This document shows positions 34,794 through 42,122 of a stretch of 64,000 nucleotides of DNA, one piece after another; position 1 is the first letter of the stretch; the number at the start of each line of letters is the position of its first letter. The stretch comes from Larkinella soli (GTDB lineage Bacteria > Bacteroidota > Bacteroidia > Cytophagales > Spirosomataceae): positions 124,001 through 188,000 of the forward strand of contig NZ_QTJY01000008.1 in NCBI RefSeq assembly GCF_003703975.1. Reading direction: 5' to 3'. Under the pieces are notes generated by a model that saw only the letters and a list, made by a program, of their open reading frames with translations, was not told the origin of the DNA and did not search any database. The translations under genes were made by a program, and so were the position numbers.

Positions 34794-36905
34794 ATGACAA
34801 AAGCCTTATTTATTGCTTCGATGGAGCCCTACACCGGCAAGTCGCTGGTCGCGCTGGGCCTGGTGAACTGGCTCCTGGGTAAAACCAGAAACGTCGGGTA
34901 TTTCAAACCCATCATTTCCGAGCAGGTACCCGGCCGCAAAGAGATTCATATCGAGGCCATTCTGGATTATTTCGCCCTGCCGATTCCCTACGAGGACACC
35001 TTCGCGTTCGGCCGCCAGGAGGCCCTCAACCACATGGAGTCCATCGAAAGCCGGGGCGATCTGCTCAATACGGTCATCAGCAAATACAAGAAGCTGGAGG
35101 AAAGCTGCGACTTCACGGTCATCGAGGGCAGCGATTTTCTGGGCGAGGGCGTCGCGTTCGAGTTCGAGTCGAACGTCGTGATTGCCCGGAACCTGGGCGC
35201 GCCGGTGCTGGTGGTCGTAACGGGTGAGGGCAAAACCACGGCCCAGATCGTCAGCGCGGCCCTGAACGCTCTTCAGGGCTTCGAAAGCCGGGAGGTGCAG
35301 GTGCTGGGCATCGTGGTGAACCGGGTGAGGGCCGAACAGGTCGACGACGTCCGCGAGCTGCTCCGGATGCAGCTGCCCGCCGATCTGCTGCTGACGGTCA
35401 TCCCGTGGGAAAAGGGCCTCCAAAGCCCGACCATGAAGGAAATCTGCGAAGCGCTGAGCGCCAAAGTGCTCATCGGCGAGCCGCTGCTGAGCAACCAGGT
35501 CGACAACTTCGTGACGGGGGCCATGATGCTGCCCAACTTCCTGAACTACATCAAGGACAACGTGCTGATCGTGACGCCCGGCGACCGGGGCGACATCATC
35601 ATCGGGGCCATTCAGGCCAACCTGTCGGCCAACTACCCGAAGGTGGCCGGCATCGTGCTGACGGCCGGCACCGAACCCGACGAGCCCATCATGCGCCTGA
35701 TCGCGGGTTTGCAGACGGTGATCCCGATCCTGTCGGTGCCGCACGGCACCTTCCGCACCACCACCGCCATCGGGGCCATCCACTCCCGCATCACGGCCGA
35801 TAACCGGCAGAAGATCGAGCTGGCCCTCAACGTCTTCGAGAAGCACGTCGACACGAAGGCACTGGACGAGAAGATCGTTACGTTCCAGTCGGAGAGCATT
35901 ACCCCGCATATGTTCCAGTACCAGCTGGTCAAAGCCGCCAAAAGCCATAAGAAACACATCGTGCTGCCCGAGGGCAACGACGACCGCATCCTGAAGGCGG
36001 CCGCCCGGCTCATCAGCCAGAACGTCGTGGACCTGACCATCCTGGGCGATCCGCAGGAGGTGACGGCCTCCTTCCGGCGTCTGGGGCTGGACGCGGCCGT
36101 CAGCGCCGTCCGGATCATCGACCCGGCCCGGTCGGAGCAGTACGACGCCTACGCCGAAACGCTGTACGAACTGCGGAAGAACAAGAACGTGACGCCCGAA
36201 ACGGCGCGGGACCTGATGCTCGACGTGTCGTATTTCGGCACCATGATGGTCTACAAGGGCCATGCCGACGGGATGGTGTCGGGGGCGGTGCATACGACCC
36301 AGCACACCATCCGGCCGGCGCTCCAGTTCATCAAGACCCGGCCGGGCGTCTCGCTGGTGTCGTCGGTCTTCTTCATGTGCCTGCCCGACCGGGTGTCGGT
36401 CTTCGGCGACTGCGCCGTCAACCCCAACCCGACCGCCGAACAGCTGGCCGAGATCGCCATTTCCTCGGCCGAGAGCAGCGCCCGCTTCGGCATCGAACCC
36501 CGCATCGCGATGCTCTCCTACTCGTCGGGCACCTCGGGTGAGGGCGAAGACGTGGAGAAGGTCCGGCAGGCGACGGTCCTGGTCCGGCAGAAGCGCCCCG
36601 ACCTGAAAATCGAAGGCCCAATTCAGTACGACGCGGCCGTGGACCCGCTGGTCGGCAGCCAGAAGCTCCCCGACTCGGATGTCGCCGGCCGGGCCAGCGT
36701 GCTGATCTTCCCGGACCTGAATACCGGTAACAACACCTATAAGGCCGTGCAGCGGGAAACCGGGGCTCTGGCCATCGGCCCCATGCTGCAGGGCCTCAAC
36801 AAACCGATCAACGACCTGAGCCGGGGCTGCACGGTCGACGACGTGTTCAACACGGTCGTCATTACGGCCATTCAGTGTCAGGATACTCAACCTACCCAAC
36901 CGTAA
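34794..36905 (+). CDS. pta: Phosphate acetyltransferase
   Basis: A 703-aa enzyme converting acetyl-CoA and phosphate to acetyl phosphate and CoA in the cytoplasm. It is the long three-domain form: an N-terminal P-loop-like domain (MTKALFIASMEPYTGKSLVALG), a middle DRTGG domain (about 215-330; ITADNRQKIELAL at its end) and the C-terminal PTA_PTB catalytic domain (about 370-700; KHIVLPEGNDDRIL, VSGAVHTTQHTIRPAL, LSYSSGTSGEGEDVEKV, LIFPDLNTGNNTYKAVQ). The acetate kinase gene starts 17 bp later, giving the standard acetate pathway operon. The N-terminal domain is often regulatory. Confidence 0.98.
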   Translation: MTKALFIASMEPYTGKSLVALGLVNWLLGKTRNVGYFKPIISEQVPGRKEIHIEAILDYFALPIPYEDTFAFGRQEALNHMESIESRGDLLNTVISKYKKLEESCDFTVIEGSDFLGEGVAFEFESNVVIARNLGAPVLVVVTGEGKTTAQIVSAALNALQGFESREVQVLGIVVNRVRAEQVDDVRELLRMQLPADLLLTVIPWEKGLQSPTMKEICEALSAKVLIGEPLLSNQVDNFVTGAMMLPNFLNYIKDNVLIVTPGDRGDIIIGAIQANLSANYPKVAGIVLTAGTEPDEPIMRLIAGLQTVIPILSVPHGTFRTTTAIGAIHSRITADNRQKIELALNVFEKHVDTKALDEKIVTFQSESITPHMFQYQLVKAAKSHKKHIVLPEGNDDRILKAAARLISQNVVDLTILGDPQEVTASFRRLGLDAAVSAVRIIDPARSEQYDAYAETLYELRKNKNVTPETARDLMLDVSYFGTMMVYKGHADGMVSGAVHTTQHTIRPALQFIKTRPGVSLVSSVFFMCLPDRVSVFGDCAVNPNPTAEQLAEIAISSAESSARFGIEPRIAMLSYSSGTSGEGEDVEKVRQATVLVRQKRPDLKIEGPIQYDAAVDPLVGSQKLPDSDVAGRASVLIFPDLNTGNNTYKAVQRETGALAIGPMLQGLNKPINDLSRGCTVDDVFNTVVITAIQCQDTQPTQP

Positions 36906-36922
36906 CGTTTACTTCATCCCGC

Positions 36923-38146
36923 ATGCTTATTCTCGTCATCAATTCGGGCAGCAGTTCGCTGAAATACCAGCTGTTCGACATGCCCTCCGACCAGCCGCTC
37001 TGCACGGGCCTGATCGAGCGCATCGGCATGGCCGACGCCTTCGTCCGGCATAAGGTTCCGACGACCGGCCCCGCCCGGGTGATCGAGCGGCAGGAGGCCA
37101 TCCCCAACCATTCAGCCGCGATGGAACGGATGCTGGCCCTGCTGTCGGACCCGGAAGCGGGCGTCATCGGCAGCCCGGACGACATCGCGGCCATCGGCCA
37201 CCGCGTCGTCCACGGCGGGGAGCAGTTCAACCGCGCCACCCCAGTGACGCCGGCCGTGAAGGAAACCATCCGCTCGCTGTTCGCACTGGCCCCGCTGCAC
37301 AACCCCATCAACTACGAATGTCTGGAGCTGGCCGAAACCACCTTCCCGAACGCCCGGCAGATTGCGGTTTTCGATACGGCGTTTCACCAGACCATGCCTG
37401 AATACGCCTTCCGGTATGCGCTGCCCGAGGCTCTGTACCGCGAGGAGGGCATCCGGGCCTATGGGTTTCACGGCACCAGCCACCAGTATGTCAGCCGGAA
37501 GGCGATGGAACGGCTCGGCAACCCCGACGCCCGGCTGATCAGCATTCACCTCGGCAACGGGTGCAGCATCACGGCGGTGCGGGCCGGCCGCTCGGTCGAT
37601 ACGAGCATGGGCTTCGGGCCGCTGAGCGGGCTGGTGATGGGCACGCGCTCCGGCGACATCGACCCCTCGGTGCTGTTTCACCTGATGGCCCACGGCTACA
37701 GCCCGGAGGAGGTCGGCCATCTGCTCAACAAGCAGTCGGGTATGAAGGGGCTGTCGGGGTTCAGCGACATGCGCGACGTCGGGAAAGCCCGGGAAGCCGG
37801 TGACCGGGCGGCCGAGCTGGCCAGTGAAATCTACGCCTACCGGGTTCGTAAATACGTCGGAGCCTATGCGGCCGTGCTGAACGGGGTCGACGCCCTGATC
37901 TTTACGGCGGGGGTCGGCGAAAACGACGCGGCCATGCGGGCGCGCATCTGCCGGGGACTGGACTTCCTCGGTGTGTCGGTCGATGCGGAAAGAAACGAGA
38001 CGCCGTCGGGCGAGGTCCGGGACATCGGCCGGGCGGAGTCGCCGGTCCGGGTGCTGGTGATTCCGACCAATGAAGAACTGGACATTGCCCGACAGACATA
38101 TGAAATTTTACTGGACAAAACCGACCGGCCGGGAGCGGCTTTGTAA
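36923..38146 (+). CDS. ackA: Acetate kinase
   Basis: A 407-aa enzyme that moves phosphate from acetyl phosphate to ADP, yielding acetate and ATP. Family motifs are in order: LVINSGSSSLKYQLF (3-17), GHRVVHGGEQF, LAPLHNPINYE, FDTAFHQTMP, YGFHGTSHQYVS, HLGNGCSITA, DTSMGFGPLSGLVMGTRSGD and FTAGVGEND. The frame opens earlier at 36875 within pta, but ATG 36923 gives the canonical N terminus. It lies 17 bp after pta and is co-transcribed. Confidence 0.98.
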   Translation: MLILVINSGSSSLKYQLFDMPSDQPLCTGLIERIGMADAFVRHKVPTTGPARVIERQEAIPNHSAAMERMLALLSDPEAGVIGSPDDIAAIGHRVVHGGEQFNRATPVTPAVKETIRSLFALAPLHNPINYECLELAETTFPNARQIAVFDTAFHQTMPEYAFRYALPEALYREEGIRAYGFHGTSHQYVSRKAMERLGNPDARLISIHLGNGCSITAVRAGRSVDTSMGFGPLSGLVMGTRSGDIDPSVLFHLMAHGYSPEEVGHLLNKQSGMKGLSGFSDMRDVGKAREAGDRAAELASEIYAYRVRKYVGAYAAVLNGVDALIFTAGVGENDAAMRARICRGLDFLGVSVDAERNETPSGEVRDIGRAESPVRVLVIPTNEELDIARQTYEILLDKTDRPGAAL

Positions 38147-38294
38147 CCCTCAGCGAACCGCCCAATAAGTTTACAATCCTACTGGATAGAAAGAGTAATT
38201 AAAGCATTTGGCGAACACTTACCTTCCGGTCAAGATTTCAGGCGGTCCGGATCAAATGTGGTTTCACCGTCAGAAAAACACCTAATAGCCATAC

Positions 38295-38326
38295 AAAAAG
38301 GTACCTGGTTTCCGGGTACCTTTTTT
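38295..38326. terminator. Intrinsic terminator downstream of ackA
   Basis: Stem AAAAAGGTACC / GGTACCTTTTT with an 8-10-base loop and T run. It lies 149 bp after ackA, so it may end a long 3' region; the symmetric A and T runs allow use in both directions. Confidence 0.85.
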
Positions 38327-38335
38327 CATTTCCCG

Positions 38336-38440
38336 GCCCCCCCCGGCCCCCTCCTTGCTAAGGAGGGGGTGGCTCTGCAGGACTGAAAAAGGGCAGCGCA
38401 CTCTCCCCCTCCTTGCCAAGGAGGGGGCCGGGGGGTGGTC
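38336..38440. repeat. CTCCTT/AAGGAG interspersed repeat, copy 2
   Basis: Two hairpin units (CCCCCTCCTTGCTAAGGAGGGGG type) separated by about 40 bp that include GGCTCTGCAGG and GGGCAGCGCACTC, the same inner words as in copy 4. The right end reads GGGGGGTGGTC. Confidence 0.8.
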
Positions 38441-38489
38441 GGCCCCCTGGTAACTCGGTATGATAAGTTGACCTAAAGGCAAAAACGCT

Positions 38490-38562
38490 TCCCCAAACAA
38501 CCCCTAAAGGGGGAGCTGATCCGGCGGAGCCTCACCTCCTATAGGGGGCCGGGGGGTGCCTC
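38490..38562. repeat. Diverged interspersed repeat, copy 3
   Basis: Related to copies 1 and 2 (CCCCTAAAGGGGGAGCTGATCC, GGCGGAGCCTC, GGGGGCCGGGGGGTGCC) but with shortened hairpins. It abuts the stop of the membrane protein gene at 38571 and fills, with copy 2, most of the 424-bp gap after ackA. Confidence 0.65.
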
Positions 38563-38570
38563 GGAATTCC

Positions 38571-39050
38571 TCAGGAATGCGGGACGGCCTGGCGGACGGA
38601 GGGGAGCAGCAGCAGGTTCAGCAGGACGAGTGCCATCAGCCCGTCGATCAACTGGTAGTAGATGCGGTAGCCCAGCAGACAGAACAGAATGCCGGTCCAG
38701 AACAGAAGCAGGGTGCAGAGGCCGACGGAAGCCGCCCAGGCCCAGTGGTACGGGCAGCCTTCGAGGGTACGTTCGGCGAGCGGCCACGGCAGCCGGACCC
38801 ACAACGCGATGCCCAGAAAAAGCGGCACCAACCCGAACATCACCAGAATAAACGTGCCCGGCATCTCGAAGCTGGTGAGCGGCAGGCTGGTGAGAATCTC
38901 CGACGGAATGCCCAGCGAACGACCGGTCGGGTCGCTGATTAGCCGCCAGCCCCCCTGAATCCCGCCTACGGCCAGCGTGAGCTGAACAAGGAGCAGGACG
39001 TAAAATGGCGCCGGCCGCAAGGCTTTTTTGTCGATGTAGGAGATTTCCAT
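38571..39050 (-). CDS. Four-helix membrane protein, unknown function
   Basis: A 159-aa integral membrane protein with four hydrophobic helices (about 14-36, 62-85, 105-125 and 127-150). A loop of about 25 residues between helices 1 and 2 has RLISDPTGRSLGIPSEIL. No motif links it to a characterised family; similar proteins in Bacteroidota are annotated as hypothetical. ATG 39050 is preceded by no overlapping frame. It is divergent from the receiver-only gene and surrounded by repeats, so it stands alone. Confidence 0.7.
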   Translation of the reverse strand: MEISYIDKKALRPAPFYVLLLVQLTLAVGGIQGGWRLISDPTGRSLGIPSEILTSLPLTSFEMPGTFILVMFGLVPLFLGIALWVRLPWPLAERTLEGCPYHWAWAASVGLCTLLLFWTGILFCLLGYRIYYQLIDGLMALVLLNLLLLPSVRQAVPHS

Positions 39051-39237
39051 CGGTTTGCGAAAGAATAACCAAATTAATCATCTGTTCCGAAATGAATGAT
39101 TCCGGAACCGAAAAGCGATGCAACGGCCCTGACCGGAGACCCACCGCCGGGCGACACGAGACCAAATGCTAACCCTTATGAACATTTTATAGTTATCCTC
39201 ATACATCGCATTCGGCATCTATAGGATCACTGAATAA

Positions 39238-39666
39238 ATGGAAGAAAATACGCCTATTATCTTCATCGACGACGATGAAGACGATAAACTTATGCTTACG
39301 CCCATTCTGAAGGAAATTGCTCCGCACCTACCGGTTTTGTTTTTCGACAACGGTCAGCAGGCCATCGAGTACCTTCGAACGAGTCAGCAACGCCCGTTCA
39401 TCATCTTTTCGGAGATAAGTCTGCATACGATGAGCGGCCTGGAACTGCGTCGGCAGATCGAGGAGGACCCGAGCCTGAGGATGCGGGCCATCCCGTTTAT
39501 CTTCTTCACCCACCCGGTTCACCGCGACCTGGTGGAAAAAGCCTATGAACTGACCATCCAGGGCTTTTTCGAAAAGAAACAGACCATCGACGAAATCCGC
39601 GCCCAGTTGCGGGCCATCGTCAGCTACTGGTCCAACTGCCTGCACCCGAACCGCTTCGTCGACTGA
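39238..39666 (+). CDS. Stand-alone receiver domain protein with Glu at the phospho-site
   Basis: A 142-aa protein made only of a CheY-like receiver domain, of the Rcp1-like type common in Cytophagales. The Mg-binding acids (IFIDDDEDD, 8-16), the Thr (FIFFTHP) and the Lys (GFFEKKQ) are kept. Aligning FIIFSEISLHTMSGLEL with the usual LILLDLNLPGMSGLEL places Glu59 where the phosphorylated Asp should be, with His for the following Pro. It therefore cannot be phosphorylated in the normal way and may behave as locked-on, because Glu mimics phospho-Asp. No kinase gene is adjacent. Fold certain, regulation inferred. Confidence 0.88.
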   Translation: MEENTPIIFIDDDEDDKLMLTPILKEIAPHLPVLFFDNGQQAIEYLRTSQQRPFIIFSEISLHTMSGLELRRQIEEDPSLRMRAIPFIFFTHPVHRDLVEKAYELTIQGFFEKKQTIDEIRAQLRAIVSYWSNCLHPNRFVD

Positions 39667-39702
39667 CGTTCGGGTGGTCGCTGCAGGGGTTAGTCAGCCG
39701 GG

Positions 39703-40185
39703 TTACGACGAAGACTTTGCCCGCTTGAGCTTGTCGATCTGCTCGATGGCCCGGTCGACGCGAGTCTGGACGTTACCGGCCGAAGCGATCCAGTACATGA
39801 TGCTGCGTCGGCGGCCCGGGGTCAGCTCGTGGAAGCGCCGGTTTCCCTCCTCGTCGATGGCCAGCAGTTCCTGAAGTTCTTCAGGCATGGGCATGCCGTA
39901 GGGGCTGTCGTCGGTCCGGATCTCCGCCGTCAGCGACCCGCCGTAGGTCAGCCCGGCTTTGTCGCGGAGCTTTTTGCCGAGGTGAATGAAGTACTGCCCC
40001 GCGCCTTTGGGCATCAGGGCGCACGAAAACTCGACGGTTCCGTTGATCCGGCAGACGACGCGGGCCGGGCCTTTCCCGGTAAACCGCCGGGCGACCGGGT
40101 CGGGCACATCCAGAAAATGGACCCCGCCCTTGTACGGAAAACGATCGACGGTCGACTCGAAGCGGACCCACGGTTTGGACTCCAT
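39703..40185 (-). CDS. YdeI/OmpD-associated family protein with DUF1905 domain
   Basis: A 160-aa soluble protein with an N-terminal DUF1905 beta-barrel-like domain (about 5-95; FESTVDRFPYKGGVHFLDVP, YFIHLGKKLRDKAGLTYGG) and a C-terminal Bacteriocin-protection (YdeI/OmdA) helical region (about 105-150; LTPGRRRSIMYWIASAGNVQTR). Members are linked to resistance to certain peptides and to stress, with no enzyme activity known. The open frame starts at 40293, inside a repeat, so ATG 40185 (MESKPWVRF) is used. Confidence 0.9.
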   Translation of the reverse strand: MESKPWVRFESTVDRFPYKGGVHFLDVPDPVARRFTGKGPARVVCRINGTVEFSCALMPKGAGQYFIHLGKKLRDKAGLTYGGSLTAEIRTDDSPYGMPMPEELQELLAIDEEGNRRFHELTPGRRRSIMYWIASAGNVQTRVDRAIEQIDKLKRAKSSS

Positions 40186-40287
40186 TCTAAAAGCAGCGAT
40201 TAAGGATGAGGTGGGCGGCAGGGTTGCCGTTCTTAAATAAAACCTCAAAAATCCGAATCTGCAAGCATCGCTGAGACTGACCATGCC

Positions 40288-40408
40288 GACCACCCCCCAG
40301 CCCCCTCCTTACCAAGGAGGGGGTGGCTTCGCAGGGCATTAAAAATGGCAGCGCACTCCCCCTCCTGTTTTAGGAGGGGTCGGACCGGCGCTCCGGCCGG
40401 GGGTGGCC
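40288..40408. repeat. CTCCTT/AAGGAG interspersed repeat, copy 4
   Basis: Ends GACCACCCCCC / CCGGGGGTGG; two hairpin units, one with loop TACC and one with GTTTTA. The right part GGTCGGACCGGCGCTCCGGCC is the exact reverse complement of part of copy 1 (28190-28206), so copies 1 and 4 are members of one family in opposite orientation. Confidence 0.8.
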
Positions 40409-40463
40409 GGCCGCAACACGACCGGTTTGAAATAGCCACCAGGTTGCCCTTTGGCAATCTTTC

Positions 40464-40494
40464 TTGCATGGAAGGCCGTCTGCTCCTACCTTTG
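40464..40494 (+). promoter_or_regulatory. Promoter TTG-N20-TACCTTTG
   Basis: A -33 TTG (40464-40466), 20-bp spacer and exact -7 TAnnTTTG (40487-40494). The expected transcript start is near 40501, directly before the structured region 40513-40616. A short palindrome TTGCC-CTTT-GGCAA lies upstream at 40444-40457. Confidence 0.7.
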
Positions 40495-40500
40495 AACCGC

Positions 40501-40645
40501 GAAGTCAAAATTGATCTGTTACAAGAGTAATCCTTCTTATCGAAGGCGCTTAAACCCAGGCCTGGCCGGCAAAGGGTGAGAGTCCTTAGCGTCTTCATTG
40601 TCTTGTAACAGTGATCGGGCTTCGCAGTGACCGGCCTATTTTTTC
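40501..40645 (+). ncRNA. Probable structured small RNA (6S-like or novel)
   Basis: Downstream of a good promoter, about 105 nt are enclosed by a closing stem: 40513-40526 pairs with 40601-40616 (TGTTACAAGA with TCTTGTAACA, then GATC with GATC across a two-base bulge). Inside are a hairpin CCTTC-TTATC-GAAGG (40532-40546) and a second arm CGCTTAA...TTAGCG (40547-40591) enclosing ACCC/GGGT. A T run at 40639-40644 could end the transcript. The layout, a closing stem, internal bubble with a small hairpin and an upper stem, is compatible with 6S-type RNAs such as 6S-Flavo, but I cannot match a consensus by eye. It could also be a leader of the downstream small frame. Confidence 0.5.
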
Positions 40646-40667
40646 ACTTATTCCCTTTTTTACGGAC

Positions 40668-40901
40668 ATGCGAAGCCCGAAAAAAGCTCCAAAATCCCGG
40701 AAAATCCGGCCCCTGGCGAATGACTTGCCCTCCAGCGCACCCCGTCGCTTGCTTTTACAACAAATCAATTACAGCCATACTTCGCCCGAGCCGCCAAACG
40801 GCGCTCTTACCGACGACCCCGTGCTGCTTCGTCACCTGCACGACCGGCTCGCCCGCGACATCCGGCGGCTTTGGTGTCTGCTGAAGGGGCTGGAGGATTA
40901 A
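40668..40901 (+). CDS. Small basic hypothetical protein
   Basis: A possible 77-aa protein (MRSPKKAPKSRKIRPLAND...), strongly basic at the start and amphipathic at the end (LLRHLHDRLARDIRRLWCLL). No family is recognised. Its ATG lies within the right arm of a 12-bp inverted repeat (40615-40626 with 40669-40680), so an RNA hairpin could hide the start. A frame open upstream to 40611 exists but crosses the small-RNA end. It may be spurious; the support is only position and length. Confidence 0.3.
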   Translation: MRSPKKAPKSRKIRPLANDLPSSAPRRLLLQQINYSHTSPEPPNGALTDDPVLLRHLHDRLARDIRRLWCLLKGLED

Positions 40902-40923
40902 CCAAGGGAACAACCCTTAAAGA

Positions 40924-40973
40924 TTTGCAGTTATCAGTTGACAGTTGTATCATTGTCAACTGATAACTGCAAA
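40924..40973. repeat. 20-bp perfect inverted repeat before the toxin-antitoxin genes
   Basis: TTTGCAGTTATCAGTTGACA (40924-40943) and its exact complement (40954-40973) around a 10-base loop, ending 12 bp before the antitoxin ATG. It may be the operator for autoregulation by the antitoxin-toxin complex, or a stable hairpin ending upstream transcription. Confidence 0.75.
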
Positions 40974-40985
40974 TTGATTAAATCC

Positions 40986-41384
40986 ATGCGTCAACCGGCC
41001 TCCAGCGCTGCCTCCGGCTCAAAACGACCGGTGAAGCAAAACCCGGAAGGGAGCAACATCGCCCTGGACCAACTGTCCCGGCAATTAGGCATTACTCTGA
41101 AGGAGCTTGCTCCTTTGCTTCAAATTTCTGAAAGTACCCTGCATCGGTTCCGACGGCAGACAACCATCGGCGGCCCCACTCTGGAACGGGTGGAATTATT
41201 ACAAGGAATCATTCATCATGGGTTACGGGTTTACTCAGGAAATGAACAGGCCTTTCAGGACTGGCTAAGGTACCCTCTGGGGGAACTGGATGGGAGAACG
41301 CCCCTTGACTGCCTCGCAACGATTGCCGGTTTCACGCAGGTCGATGATATTTTAGGCCGAATTGAACACGGCATTTTCTTCTGA
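40986..41384 (+). CDS. Xre/MbcA/ParS-type antitoxin (DUF2384)
   Basis: A 132-aa antitoxin with an N-terminal Xre-like helix-turn-helix (LSRQLGITLKELAPLLQISESTLHR, about 27-51) and a C-terminal MbcA/ParS/Xre toxin-binding domain (about 75-132; GNEQAFQDWLRYPLGELDGRTPLDCLAT). It would neutralise the RES toxin encoded 26 bp downstream and repress the operon. ATG 40986 follows the inverted repeat; the frame upstream runs through the repeat and is unlikely to be translated. The gene pair is lower in GC than its surroundings, a sign of transfer. Confidence 0.92.
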   Translation: MRQPASSAASGSKRPVKQNPEGSNIALDQLSRQLGITLKELAPLLQISESTLHRFRRQTTIGGPTLERVELLQGIIHHGLRVYSGNEQAFQDWLRYPLGELDGRTPLDCLATIAGFTQVDDILGRIEHGIFF

Positions 41385-41410
41385 TCAGTACCGCTTACCT
41401 GCCACACCCC

Positions 41411-41881
41411 ATGCTTGTTTACCGGTTACTTCAGGCTGCGTATCGCCATGAGCCGTTGTCTGGAAAAGGAGCTGCCCTCTATGGCGGTCGCTGGAATCCG
41501 AAAGGAATATCACTGCTTTATACGACGGAATCACCTGCATTGAGCCTGCTTGAGGTCCTGGTTCACCTGAATCCCAAACATATTCCGGAATACGATCTGG
41601 CAACGATCGAGATTCCGGATTCCGTCCGCACCTATGGCATTGATGAATTGCCTTCCGGCTGGCAAAATACCGGAACTGTCCAGCCAACCCCTTCCCAGAC
41701 TTTTCTGCTCGATTGGCTCAGAACGCCCAATTGCCTGACCGTAAAAATACCGAGTGCGGTTCTACCGCTCATGGCAAACTACCTTATCAACCCGCGCCAC
41801 CCCCAGTTCTCAAACTGCAAAGTCGTCAGTATCGAGCGGTTCATGATCGATGAGCGGCTCTATGATCCCACCCGGCGCTGA
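41411..41881 (+). CDS. RES-domain toxin (NAD+-consuming)
   Basis: A 156-aa RES-family toxin. Visible signature parts are MLVYRLLQAAYRHEPLSGKGA, YGGRWNPKGISLLYTTES (24-41) and LLEVLVHLNP (46-55), with the C-terminal SNCKVVSIERFMIDERLYDP. Characterised members of the Res-Xre class break down NAD+ (MbcT by phosphorolysis) and so halt growth; the antitoxin just upstream blocks this. The length is usual for the family and no lesion is seen, so the pair is probably functional. Confidence 0.93.
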   Translation: MLVYRLLQAAYRHEPLSGKGAALYGGRWNPKGISLLYTTESPALSLLEVLVHLNPKHIPEYDLATIEIPDSVRTYGIDELPSGWQNTGTVQPTPSQTFLLDWLRTPNCLTVKIPSAVLPLMANYLINPRHPQFSNCKVVSIERFMIDERLYDPTRR

Positions 41882-42122
41882 AGCATCCCGACAAAACGAC
41901 CACCTATTTCCGGCCCGGACCACCCCCGGCCAGAATCATAAAGATAGCCGGATGGGTGATACTCTACGCTCGACGCCCCTTTTTACCCCGAACCCGATGC
42001 AACATCCAGGCTTGTTTTCCCCTCGTTTGCATATATTAATTTATTTTTAAAATATTCCCCGACTAATTCAGGATTTTACTGTTTGTCCGACCTTTACCAC
42101 CTCTTACCAACCAACTATTCGT

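Noticed and set aside
42041-42122. TACTGTTTG near 42078-42085 as the susC promoter.
   Set aside because: One base too long for the TAnnTTTG consensus and no -33 element; too weak to list as a feature.
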